From Roseivivax lentus (GTDB taxonomy: Bacteria > Pseudomonadota > Alphaproteobacteria > Rhodobacterales > Rhodobacteraceae), in contig NZ_FTOQ01000017.1 in the NCBI RefSeq assembly GCF_900156805.1, positions 1-64,000 on the forward strand: a stretch of DNA of 64,000 bases. The letters are read 5' to 3'. Positions 44,957 through 52,673 of this stretch are shown in pieces. The notes below the pieces were generated by a model, which was not told where the DNA came from, did no database searches, and worked only from the letters and a program-made list of their open reading frames with translations. Numbering within the stretch: the stretch's first letter is position 1; the number at the start of each line of letters is the position of its first letter. The position numbers and the translations under genes are program-made.

Positions 44957-46678
44957 TCAGGCTTCTGGTTCGCCATTCTCTGGCCCGTCAGCCTGTGGTT
45001 CTGCCAGCCGACGAGCGATGAAGGAAAGGCTTTCCGAATTCAGTTGGTCCCCAAATCGTTCGATGACACCTTCAATCCCAAGTTCACGCCCAGTCTGGTC
45101 GGCCCAATCGGTCAAGGTTTTCTGAAAGCTATGGGACATGGACGTATCTCCAAATACAAACTGAGAAATGCTGTCGATGGTAGCGCCGAATGTCTGCATG
45201 CGAGGCTGGTCGATGCGGATCTGACGGTTCTCCAAGGTCAGGACATTGACGCAGTTTCGAGGCGTTTCGCGCACCACATATGCTGAGTGCGTCGCAATTA
45301 TTGCAATTGATCCTGTCGACTGCAGTAGATTATCGAGAATTTCCATGAGGTTAGAGATGAAGTTTGGGTGAAGATGTGTTTCGGGCTCGTCCAGCAGAAG
45401 CAAGCTGCCCTGTTCAATCGCTGACGCTGCCTGAGCTGCAAACCTCATCATTGCGTACTCACCGCTGCTGAGGCGACGCACTTGGCCATGTTCATTCAGA
45501 ATTACCGCGGACCGATCCCAGTCTATTTGGTGGATCAGACGGATTGAGTTTTGTTCGTTCAGTGCCCTGCGAATAGGAAAATAGTCTTGCCCCCCGACGT
45601 TGATGGCATGAGGCAACCTGTCTTCTGCAGCCTGGGCAAGAATTGGCAGGTGAAGGCCCCTCCACAGACCAATGGAGCTAAGAGCCTCCTTAATAACATC
45701 CATTCGAGATTTGTCGCGCAAGGGTCCGAAGACGTTCAGCTCGTCAGTCTTTCGACATGCAACTAGGGCTGCAAGAAGAGAATCGTTCTGATCGTCAATT
45801 GGAGAATTCACCGCATAGTACTCATAATCGATACCGCGCCACGCGCCAATTGATCGAGGGAAAGGGTCCGTCGGAACCGAAGAGAATACGATTACCCTAG
45901 AGGGGTTCAGGCCGGGCATAAACCGTCGGCGCCCAATCTCGGCTTCCAGAGAATTGTGAAGTCCATCGACAATTGCCCTAAGAAGTTGTGTCTTCCCAAC
46001 ACCATTTCGACCTATAAGAACAGCGGTTCTGTTTCGAAATACTGCATCGGGGTGGAAGTGGAATGGCAGCGTATAGGGGTTGTCCGCACTGAGCATCCGG
46101 GCCGAAAAGACGAAATCTGCAGCCAATTCGGCCACCGGAGGTGGCGGGTCGGGCCTAAAGTGGCGACCACCTCGTCTGAGAGCATCATAGGCACCACCGA
46201 GCCGAAGAGCTCCAAAATGGAAATCTTCGGTACTTATCAGTTCGAGGAGCTCAAGATTGTTTCCCTCCGTCCGGGCGACCGTGGCATCGTGCATCACCCG
46301 CAGTGCGCTTATTCCAACGTCGAATCCAAGCGCTTCAATAACATCATGGTACATTTCGACATCAGGTAATAGCGTAGCGAAAGGCTGTTCAACGGCGTCT
46401 ACTTGGAGGACGTTGCCGTACTGTTCAAAGAGCTCAGCGAAAACAGCCGAACTGCGGTGCCTTCCCTGGAACATCACCCGCATATGAAAGTCTAAGGTAC
46501 CTCCTGCCACGGGACGAACGTATAGTTTGGCAAAGAAGTTGCGGCCAAAGTCATTCCAGCCCGGGTTGTCGTTGTCGGGTATAATCGCAATAACTGGCGT
46601 GGGGAAATCTTCCAGATCCGCAATGGATCGCGCAAAGAACACGTCGACGGGCGCGTCAGCCGGGATTGGTTCGGGCAT
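44957..46678 (-). CDS. AAA/ABC-type ATPase, Septu PtuA-like with long N-terminal domain
   Basis: 573-aa SMC/ABC-like ATPase. Walker A GRNGVGKT is at residues 223-230, ABC signature LSSGE at 403-407, Walker B LLLLDEPE at 426-433 and H-loop THSAYVV at 463-469, as in OLD/PtuA-type defence ATPases. The ~200 residues before Walker A are unusual: PtuA proteins normally start close to Walker A. I recognise no domain there. It is cotranscribed with the HNH gene downstream. GC is low compared with its neighbours. It probably senses infection and licenses the nuclease; this is inferred. Confidence 0.8.
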   Translation of the reverse strand: MPEPIPADAPVDVFFARSIADLEDFPTPVIAIIPDNDNPGWNDFGRNFFAKLYVRPVAGGTLDFHMRVMFQGRHRSSAVFAELFEQYGNVLQVDAVEQPFATLLPDVEMYHDVIEALGFDVGISALRVMHDATVARTEGNNLELLELISTEDFHFGALRLGGAYDALRRGGRHFRPDPPPPVAELAADFVFSARMLSADNPYTLPFHFHPDAVFRNRTAVLIGRNGVGKTQLLRAIVDGLHNSLEAEIGRRRFMPGLNPSRVIVFSSVPTDPFPRSIGAWRGIDYEYYAVNSPIDDQNDSLLAALVACRKTDELNVFGPLRDKSRMDVIKEALSSIGLWRGLHLPILAQAAEDRLPHAINVGGQDYFPIRRALNEQNSIRLIHQIDWDRSAVILNEHGQVRRLSSGEYAMMRFAAQAASAIEQGSLLLLDEPETHLHPNFISNLMEILDNLLQSTGSIAIIATHSAYVVRETPRNCVNVLTLENRQIRIDQPRMQTFGATIDSISQFVFGDTSMSHSFQKTLTDWADQTGRELGIEGVIERFGDQLNSESLSFIARRLAEPQADGPENGEPEA

Positions 46679-46861
46679 TTACTATTCTACTCCTCCACGG
46701 CGTCTTTTAGAAAAGGCTAGATTAGCCATGTTGAGGCGCCGCACAAAGCGCGAAGGTGAACCCCACAACATGTGCTGACCTCCCGCTTCCTTTACTTTCA
46801 GCTCCAACGTCCGGGCTGCCTTCGGACGTTTGGCCCGAGTTTCATAACGAAGCAATGGCTG
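46679..46861. other. gap before the ATPase/HNH pair
   Basis: 183 bases with no gene between the unknown 241-aa gene and the ATPase. They could hold a separate promoter for the ATPase/HNH pair, or simply be the junction between two cargo units. I see no clear terminator or operator. Confidence 0.4.
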
Positions 46862-47587
46862 TCATTGCCTTGGCACCCCGTTCACCATACAATCGGTCTC
46901 CAACCGCAGTGCCGCCGGCCATAACGGCGTTTTGGTGAAAACGCTTTGCTCGGTGCTCCGGAAGCCCTTGGCGCGGTCCATGTGCAGCAACCCGGTCCAG
47001 CAGAGAGGCCGAAGCACTTGGATATGGAGGCTGCTCAGCACATTGTCGAAACCACCGGTTGGATCCGGCTCGCCGAACAGCACCTGACGGAGGTCAGCGC
47101 CGGTCGCGCCGTCCTCGGTCTCGACGTTCAGCACGTTCAGGAACACGTCCCAATTACCCAAGATCGGCTCGTCATCGAAGCGCGAGAAGCGGGCGTGATT
47201 GACCTCGAAAAGGTAGAACGGCGTGACGATGCCGAAGATACCACCGGCATGGCCAACCAGTCCCTGGCCTGCCTTGGTCAGTTTGAACTGGCCCTTGTAG
47301 TGCCGCCCAATCTTTAGCGCGATCAAGACGTCGTGCAGATCCATCAGTGGGCCGAAGTCGATCTCGTTCAGCACCTTGTTGACGGCGAAGAGGTCTTCCT
47401 CGGTGTGGTCGGGCCAGTCGAACTCACGCGCCGCCCAGTGCACGAACACCCGCTTGAAGGCCTTCGACGGCGTCAGCCCAATTCCACCATGTTCGGCCAT
47501 GTAGGCGAAGGTCTTTTCCAGTGCCCGCACCATCGGTGAGTGCGCCAGCGCGGGGTTGGTATCGTCTATCTTGTGGAATTCGATCAA
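46862..47587 (-). CDS. unknown protein in the defence-like operon
   Basis: 241-aa soluble protein, no catalytic motif recognised. The middle (RHYKGQFKLTKAGQGLVGHAG, near residue 95) resembles the winged-helix-like stretch found in plasmid/pRiA4b ORF-3-type proteins, but this is weak. The first in-frame start is TTG at 47587, with AGGAAGG just before it, so it needs an unusual start codon. It lies 37 bases after the AbiJ-like nuclease, on the same strand and probably in the same transcript. Confidence 0.65.
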   Translation of the reverse strand: MIEFHKIDDTNPALAHSPMVRALEKTFAYMAEHGGIGLTPSKAFKRVFVHWAAREFDWPDHTEEDLFAVNKVLNEIDFGPLMDLHDVLIALKIGRHYKGQFKLTKAGQGLVGHAGGIFGIVTPFYLFEVNHARFSRFDDEPILGNWDVFLNVLNVETEDGATGADLRQVLFGEPDPTGGFDNVLSSLHIQVLRPLCWTGLLHMDRAKGFRSTEQSVFTKTPLWPAALRLETDCMVNGVPRQ

Positions 47588-47624
47588 ATCATCCTTCCTG
47601 CTGACTTGTCATGTACCATATCGC

Positions 47625-48992
47625 CTAATTCACACCATGAGCATCGAACAGTTGTCTGAAGAACGAAGCTATCAACCTTTCCACTGCTTCATGGCCCGCC
47701 TCGTTGGCTAGTGAAAACTCCGCGCCTCCAAAACGGAAGACTTCGTATCCTCGGAGCCGCAGCGCGCGATCGGCCTCGACCATCCGAGCATACCGGCGCG
47801 GGTCGGCCCGGTCGCCGTCGGCATAATGATGCTTTCCATCGATTTCGATGACTACCCGTTGCCTGCCGGGCAAGAGCATCAAAAAATCCATTCGTTGTCG
47901 AAATAAAGCTTGTTTGTCGGATAGTCTCCTAACGATTTCGGGATCGTAGTGGAGGTAGACTTGTGGGATGAGCGCAGGTAGTCGCTCACCAAGTTTTTCT
48001 GAGAAGAGCCGGAAATACGCAGCGAACAAGTGTTTTTCGGGGCCATCGTCAAGGGAGGCAATGAGCCGTTTTCCTAGTGCAGTGCGTGCCTCTACCAAAT
48101 TGGATAGGCTTTCGCGCTGCATCCACCAGCGCACAAGATCAAGCCATGTGAGTCCGTTTCCAATAGGTAAGTCAAATATTAGGCAGCTTGCTGCGTGGTC
48201 GAGGACGATGATCTCGTTATCAATGGCGTCAGAAAACCCCAGTCGTGGTTTGGGGCCTATCGAAGCGAAAATCAGGTTCTTCGGTCGGCCTTCGACGCCT
48301 CGCCGCACTTGGCGAACAGTATAGGTTGCACGACCGGAAATCTCTCCGGTCCGAGCAACCTCGTATCCATCAATTAGTAATATTTCGGACAGTGCGATTG
48401 CCAGCGTGCCTTGGGCATCCGCATCGCGTATTCTGGGGTCAAGGGTCGATTCAACGAGACGTGCAAAACGCCGTGTTGGGCAGGCCGTTGCGCCTACAAA
48501 CTCAAAGACATCCCGCGCGTTCCAAGTTGGTTCGGAGCCGGTCGCATGGATCCGGAGTTCGTCGACCTTACTTGGGCCAAAGAAGTCCGCAGCGCCGCTG
48601 AGATCGAAAAGCGCGCAAATTATGTCAGGTCGAACTCCCTCTCCATGCATCCGTGTAGCGAGTAGATCAGCGATCCGATCGCGTGTGATTGCTGTGATTG
48701 CCGGCTGACCTTCGTCTTGCAGTCGGAAGACCGCATCTTGGAGCGGGATGTCCTTCGTTTGCTCTGCAAATTCCAGCACCAGTTGAAGAGCTTTTTGTTG
48801 CGGAAGGCTGGCAAGCGTATTGCGGGCGACCGTCCTTTTGCTGTCACCGTCGACCAAAGCAACAGAGCGGTTAGTGAAGAAGGTATCGATATCCACTCCC
48901 CTCATTGCGTCCCTGAAACGGCAACCTGCGGCCTCCAGTATCTCCTCCAGAAGATTATTGTCCTGCATGTTTGCGTCGGCGCCTGAAGCCAT
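47625..48992 (-). CDS. AbiJ-like protein with PD-(D/E)XK nuclease domain
   Basis: 455-aa two-part protein. The C-terminal 90 residues have a restriction-endonuclease-like core: Asp369 (RMDFLML), Glu383 (VVIEIDGK) and Lys387, then HHY, as in DUF559/Vsr-type nucleases. The middle (FARLVESTLDPRIRDADAQGT, GYEV...TYTVRQV) resembles the N-terminal domain of AbiJ-type abortive-infection proteins. The ATG at 48992 lies 4 bases past the phage repressor stop, so it is translated with the repressor. A phage-exclusion role is inferred. The upstream in-frame start at 49061 would overlap the repressor. Confidence 0.7.
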   Translation of the reverse strand: MASGADANMQDNNLLEEILEAAGCRFRDAMRGVDIDTFFTNRSVALVDGDSKRTVARNTLASLPQQKALQLVLEFAEQTKDIPLQDAVFRLQDEGQPAITAITRDRIADLLATRMHGEGVRPDIICALFDLSGAADFFGPSKVDELRIHATGSEPTWNARDVFEFVGATACPTRRFARLVESTLDPRIRDADAQGTLAIALSEILLIDGYEVARTGEISGRATYTVRQVRRGVEGRPKNLIFASIGPKPRLGFSDAIDNEIIVLDHAASCLIFDLPIGNGLTWLDLVRWWMQRESLSNLVEARTALGKRLIASLDDGPEKHLFAAYFRLFSEKLGERLPALIPQVYLHYDPEIVRRLSDKQALFRQRMDFLMLLPGRQRVVIEIDGKHHYADGDRADPRRYARMVEADRALRLRGYEVFRFGGAEFSLANEAGHEAVERLIASFFRQLFDAHGVN

Positions 48993-48996
48993 TCGT

Positions 48997-49674
48997 TCAA
49001 ATCTCCCGCGCGAACCAGCGGATGCGGCCGATGATGTGGATTTCCTCGGCGCTGCGCTCATAGGGGCTGTAGAAGCCGTTGTCCGAGATCACCCGCACGG
49101 CGGGCGGATCGCTGTTGGGGACGTGCTCAAGCCGCTTGGCCACCAGCCCCATGCCATCGTCCAGCACGAAGATCCCGGGCGGGTTCGGCGCGCGGCGGGT
49201 CATGTCGACCAAGACGGTGTCGCCGTCCAGCAGGGTCGGCGCCATGCTGTCGCCCTCCACATGCATGATCCGCAGCTGCGACGGGCTGGCCTTGAGGCTT
49301 CCCTTTATCCAGGATCGGCGGAAGTGGTAGGCGCGGCCGGGCGTGTCGTGATCCTCGGTCACCACCGCGCCGCCGCCCATCGATGGGCGCGGGCTGGCAT
49401 GTGCTATCGCCACGAAGGTTTCATCCGGGTTCTCGATGAAGGGCGGCTCGCCTTCGACCTCGCCAATGCCGTGGATTAGCCATTCCCGCTCGACCTTCAG
49501 AACGCGGGCGACCTCCGCCAGCTTGTCGATGCCGGGCCGCGCTGAGCGGCCGCGCAGGATGTCGTAGACGAAGGATCGGTTGACCCCGGCCATCTCTGCG
49601 ACATGAGCAGGGCTGAGCCCGAGTTGGTGGGCGCGGGCGCGAAGGCGGTCTGAGAGCGTGTGATGCTCGGTCAT
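48997..49674 (-). CDS. S24-type phage repressor (CI/LexA-like)
   Basis: 225-aa lysogeny-type repressor. Residues 5-60 form an HTH of the XRE class (LSPAHVAEMAGVNRSFVYDIL). The C-terminal S24/LexA peptidase fold has nucleophile Ser143 in VEGDSMAPTLLDGD and Lys180 in GLVAKRLE. An Ala-Gly or Cys-Gly cleavage bond in the linker is not obvious, so RecA-stimulated self-cleavage is uncertain. It is divergent from the early gene at 49783, with an inverted repeat in between. It probably controls the lytic genes and drives the defence-like genes downstream of itself. Confidence 0.88.
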   Translation of the reverse strand: MTEHHTLSDRLRARAHQLGLSPAHVAEMAGVNRSFVYDILRGRSARPGIDKLAEVARVLKVEREWLIHGIGEVEGEPPFIENPDETFVAIAHASPRPSMGGGAVVTEDHDTPGRAYHFRRSWIKGSLKASPSQLRIMHVEGDSMAPTLLDGDTVLVDMTRRAPNPPGIFVLDDGMGLVAKRLEHVPNSDPPAVRVISDNGFYSPYERSAEEIHIIGRIRWFAREI

Positions 49675-49694
49675 GTTTTCCCCAGAGGGCTGTG

Positions 49695-49722
49695 GATCAA
49701 ATAGGATAAAACAGGATTGATC
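49695..49722. promoter_or_regulatory. repressor operator candidate
   Basis: Between the repressor (start 49674) and the divergent gene (49783), GATCAA (49695-49700) and TTGATC (49717-49722) form an inverted repeat with a 16-base spacer that itself holds two AGGAT copies. A second TTTAG/CTAAA inverted pair follows. This is the expected position for the repressor's operator and divergent promoters. Confidence 0.45.
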
Positions 49723-49782
49723 GGAGGGCGTCAAGGATTTAGAACAAACCCTAAACACTCAATGGCAGGAATCGGGGGTCAG

Positions 49783-50466
49783 ATGGAGATCGAGAAGGCG
49801 TATTTTACTCTGCCGGAGATCCTCGATCGCTGGTCCATCTCCGAGGCCGACCTGATCTATCTGGCGGAGAACGACAAGCTGCGGCTTTCGGTGCGTGTCT
49901 TCGGTGTGCCCTTGGAGCTGGGGGATTACGAGGAAACCCAAGAGGGCGAGCACTTTCGGGTTCCAACCGAGCAGAGCTATTATAGCGGTTTACTCGAACT
50001 TCATGCGCGGGACGTCTTTCAGATGTTTCGAGCTGCCGAGTTGACAGTGAGCGACTTCCGTACGCCCGGGTCGGACTATGCTTCAATCTGGGGTGATCGC
50101 GATGGCGTGGCTCTGAGCATTGAGGATTTGCTGCTAAGGCGGGAGGAACGTGACCGTTTCGAAGCCGAGACCGGGTTCTCTGGCGCAGAGACCGGCCCGC
50201 AGCTGCCTGTCTTCAGCGCGTCGTCCGACTATCACGAGGTGCACTGCGGCGGGCACCAGTTCCGTCTGGGCCCGATCCAGGCGCAGGTTGCCCGTGCGCT
50301 GCATGAGGCTGCGCGCCGGGGTGAAGCATGGCAGAGCGGCAAGGCGATCCTGTCGGCGGCGGGCTCGAAGAGCCTGAAGATGTCCGACGTGTTCAAATCC
50401 CAGAAGCAGTGGCGGTCGCTGATCGAATCGAATGGCCGCGGCAACTACCGTCTGAACTGCGGCTGA
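49783..50466 (+). CDS. phage early protein of unknown function
   Basis: 227-aa protein with an HTH-like N-terminus (FTLPEILDRWSISEADLIYLAENDKL) and a helical C-terminus (IQAQVARALHEAARRGEAWQSGKAILS) that looks like a small winged helix. It is the first rightward gene after the repressor and so probably acts early (regulator or antirepressor). The ATG at 49783 has GGGGG a few bases before it; one seven codons upstream lacks a ribosome site. No family is recognised. Confidence 0.65.
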   Translation: MEIEKAYFTLPEILDRWSISEADLIYLAENDKLRLSVRVFGVPLELGDYEETQEGEHFRVPTEQSYYSGLLELHARDVFQMFRAAELTVSDFRTPGSDYASIWGDRDGVALSIEDLLLRREERDRFEAETGFSGAETGPQLPVFSASSDYHEVHCGGHQFRLGPIQAQVARALHEAARRGEAWQSGKAILSAAGSKSLKMSDVFKSQKQWRSLIESNGRGNYRLNCG

Positions 50467-50511
50467 TTCCGACCCGTCCCGTTCCGGCACGCGTGTCCCT
50501 CCGGCTCCACA

Positions 50512-50631
50512 GTGGGATGCGCAAGGGGATGAGAGTGGGATGACAATCCCCCGCCTCATTGTTCGCCGCTGAGTTGCAAGGCTTAAACTGATCCCCCTCC
50601 GCATCCCACTTCGATCCTGACGACATCCCAC
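50512..50631. repeat. four-copy GTGGGATG operator array
   Basis: The 8-mer GTGGGATG occurs at 50512-50519 and 50535-50542 (23 bases apart) and, on the other strand (CATCCCAC), at 50602-50609 and 50624-50631 (22 bases apart), giving two head-to-tail pairs facing each other. It fills the 215-bp gap before the excisionase-like gene. Spacing of about two helical turns suggests cooperative protein binding. The binding protein is not known. Confidence 0.6.
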
Positions 50632-50681
50632 AGCAGGATTTCGCATCTTCCTCCCAACGCAGCGAGCGACAGGAGACGAAG

Positions 50682-50891
50682 ATGCAGCTCAAACACCTCA
50701 ATCAGAAAGAACTGGCCCGGCGCTGGAACATCTCACATCGCACGCTGGAGCGGTGGCGGTGGGCCGGTGAAGGCCCCCAGTTCATGAAGCTGGGCGGCCG
50801 TGTGGTTTACCGCATGGAGGATATCACCGCCTTCGAGCAGGACCAGCTGCGCCACAGCACCGGTGCGGATGCACATGCGGGTGCCGCATGA
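50682..50891 (+). CDS. excisionase-like helix-turn-helix protein
   Basis: 69-aa protein of the MerR/excisionase (HTH_17) type: NQKELARRWNISHRTLERWRWAGEGPQFMKLGGRVVYRMEDI covers residues 8-50. It binds DNA, probably as a regulator of early transcription or of recombination. AGGAG lies 10 bases upstream, and its stop overlaps the next start (ATGATG). The repeat array upstream is a likely target region. Confidence 0.8.
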   Translation: MQLKHLNQKELARRWNISHRTLERWRWAGEGPQFMKLGGRVVYRMEDITAFEQDQLRHSTGADAHAGAA

Positions 50892-51247
50892 TGGTCCGCC
50901 TCGATGCATTCGCGGCCGACCGGGTGGTGCCGTTCTGCGCCGCGGCCGGTCTAGACGAGGTCGGGTTCTGCGCATGGGTCGCGCAGGCCGAACCCGGCGA
51001 GACAATGGTCTATCACCGCGGGTTTCTGGCGGTCGATGCAACTGCAGTTCTCTCGAAACTGCCTGCAGACCGTCAGCGCGCATTGCGCCAGGTCGCGGCA
51101 GCCGCCCTTCGCGCGGCCGAGCAGAATCTCGTCCATCTCGTCCAGGCGCGGATCGGCCCCGACCACTTCGCCTACATCGCCGTCGCCCGGCCCAAACCCC
51201 GATCCAGCGGTGCCGCCTTGTCGGTCCGCCTGCTCGAGGCCGCGTGA
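50888..51247 (+). CDS. phage early protein, unknown
   Basis: 119-aa protein with no recognised family. An alternative ATG lies one codon in (50891). The chain of overlapping stops and starts with the previous gene (ATGATG) and the next (TGATG at 51245) supports it as real. Composition is alanine-rich with an amphipathic helix (RQRALRQVAAAALRAAEQNLVHLVQA). Confidence 0.6.
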   Translation: MMVRLDAFAADRVVPFCAAAGLDEVGFCAWVAQAEPGETMVYHRGFLAVDATAVLSKLPADRQRALRQVAAAALRAAEQNLVHLVQARIGPDHFAYIAVARPKPRSSGAALSVRLLEAA

Positions 51248-51291
51248 TGCCCGCCTTCCAATCCTTTTTCACAGATCACGGAGATCCTTTC

Positions 51292-51780
51292 ATGCCATTC
51301 CCCGAGAACACCCCCACGCTCGATGATCTGTCCTCCCTCAGCGCGACCGAGATCGCGACGCTGCCGGTCGAGTTGCTGGCAATCCTGCAGCGCGAGATCG
51401 ACGAGCGTCTGAAGCGCGACAAGGCGGCCAAGACCCGCTTCGATGCCGGACTTGCCATCCGCTACGCCAACCGCGCCGCCGAGGTACGTCAGGCCGCAAG
51501 CAAAGACACCGGCACTGTCCGGTTCGACGATGGCGATTTCACCGTGGTGGCCGACCTTCCGAAACGGGTGGATTGGGATCAGGACCGACTGGCCGACATG
51601 GTCGCTCGGATCCGCGATGCTGGGGACGATCCCGCCGAATATGTGGATCTGGCCTACAAGGTGCCCGAACGCAAATACGCAGCTTGGCCTGAAGCGATCC
51701 GCGCCGGTTTCGAGCCCGCGCGCACCGTCCGGCCCGGCACGCTGAAAGTCGAGATCCTCGCGCAGGGGGCTGACCAGTGA
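51292..51780 (+). CDS. phage protein, unknown, precedes the ATPase
   Basis: 162-aa soluble protein (LDDLSSLSATEIATLPVELLAILQREIDERL near the start, then a GDFTVVADLPKRVDWDQDRLADMVARI segment). The ATG at 51292 has GGAG at good spacing; the in-frame 51247 would give 15 more residues and overlap the previous stop. Its stop overlaps the GTG start of the next gene, so it is cotranslated with the ATPase. No family is recognised. Confidence 0.65.
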   Translation: MPFPENTPTLDDLSSLSATEIATLPVELLAILQREIDERLKRDKAAKTRFDAGLAIRYANRAAEVRQAASKDTGTVRFDDGDFTVVADLPKRVDWDQDRLADMVARIRDAGDDPAEYVDLAYKVPERKYAAWPEAIRAGFEPARTVRPGTLKVEILAQGADQ

Positions 51781-52634
51781 GCCTCCCCATCATCAGCGCC
51801 GACCAGCGGTTGGCGGAGCCGCGCGGCATCAAAGGCTGCATCTTCGGCAAGAGCGGAATTGGCAAAACCTCCCTCCTTTGGACACTCGATGCCGAGCGCA
51901 CGCTGTTCATGGATCTCGAAGCGGGCGATCTCGCCATCGAAGGCTGGTCCGGTGACAGCATCCGGCCGCGCACCTGGACGGAATGCCGGGATTTCGCGGT
52001 GTTCATCGGCGGGCCCAACCCGGCGCTGCGCGACGAGCAGCCCTATAGCCCGGCCCATTACAAGGCAGTCTGCGACCGCTTCGGCGATCCGGCAGCGCTC
52101 GACCGCTACGACACCATCTTCGTCGACTCGATCACTGTGGCGGGTCGGCTGTGCTTCGGGTGGTGCAAGGGCCAGCCCGAAGCGCTGTCGGAAAAGACCG
52201 GCAAGCCCGATGTGCGTGGCGCTTACGGGCTGCACGGCCGCGAGATGATCGGCTGGCTCACCCATCTGCAGCACACGCGGGCGAAGAACGTCTGGTTCGT
52301 CGGGATCCTCGACGAGAAGCTCGACGACTTCAATCGCAAGGTGTTTCAGCCGCAGATCGATGGTTCCAAGACCGGGCTCGAGCTGCCGGGTATCGTCGAT
52401 GAGGTGATCACCATGGCGGAGCTGAAGGCCGACGGCGGCGATCCTTACCGCGCCTTTGTCTGCCAGACGATCAATTCCTGCGGCTTCCCGGCCAAGGATC
52501 GCTCCGGCCGCCTGGCCCAAGTCGAAGAGCCTCATCTCGGCCGCCTGATGGCGAAGATCCGGAAGCCTGCAGCCCCGGCACTCGACCGGTTGACCTACGC
52601 CCCGCCGCCTGCCGATCCGGCCGGTGCCGATTAA
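51777..52634 (+). CDS. phage RecA-like AAA ATPase
   Basis: 285-aa ATPase of the phage AAA_24 group that often sits next to SSB and helicase genes. Walker A FGKSGIGKTSLL is near residue 24, an acidic metal/Walker B segment DTIFVDSITVAG near 115, and sensor residues in VWFVGILDEK near 170. It starts with GTG at 51777, overlapping the previous stop (GTGA). Probably a recombination or replication mediator at single-stranded DNA. Confidence 0.82.
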   Translation: MSLPIISADQRLAEPRGIKGCIFGKSGIGKTSLLWTLDAERTLFMDLEAGDLAIEGWSGDSIRPRTWTECRDFAVFIGGPNPALRDEQPYSPAHYKAVCDRFGDPAALDRYDTIFVDSITVAGRLCFGWCKGQPEALSEKTGKPDVRGAYGLHGREMIGWLTHLQHTRAKNVWFVGILDEKLDDFNRKVFQPQIDGSKTGLELPGIVDEVITMAELKADGGDPYRAFVCQTINSCGFPAKDRSGRLAQVEEPHLGRLMAKIRKPAAPALDRLTYAPPPADPAGAD

Positions 52635-52673
52635 TCCCAACCTCAACCCTGATCAGTAAAAAGGAGGTTCCCC

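Noticed and set aside
44126-46678. Retron-type system
   Set aside because: An HNH/ATPase pair can belong to a retron, but I see no reverse transcriptase and no msr/msd-like structure upstream.
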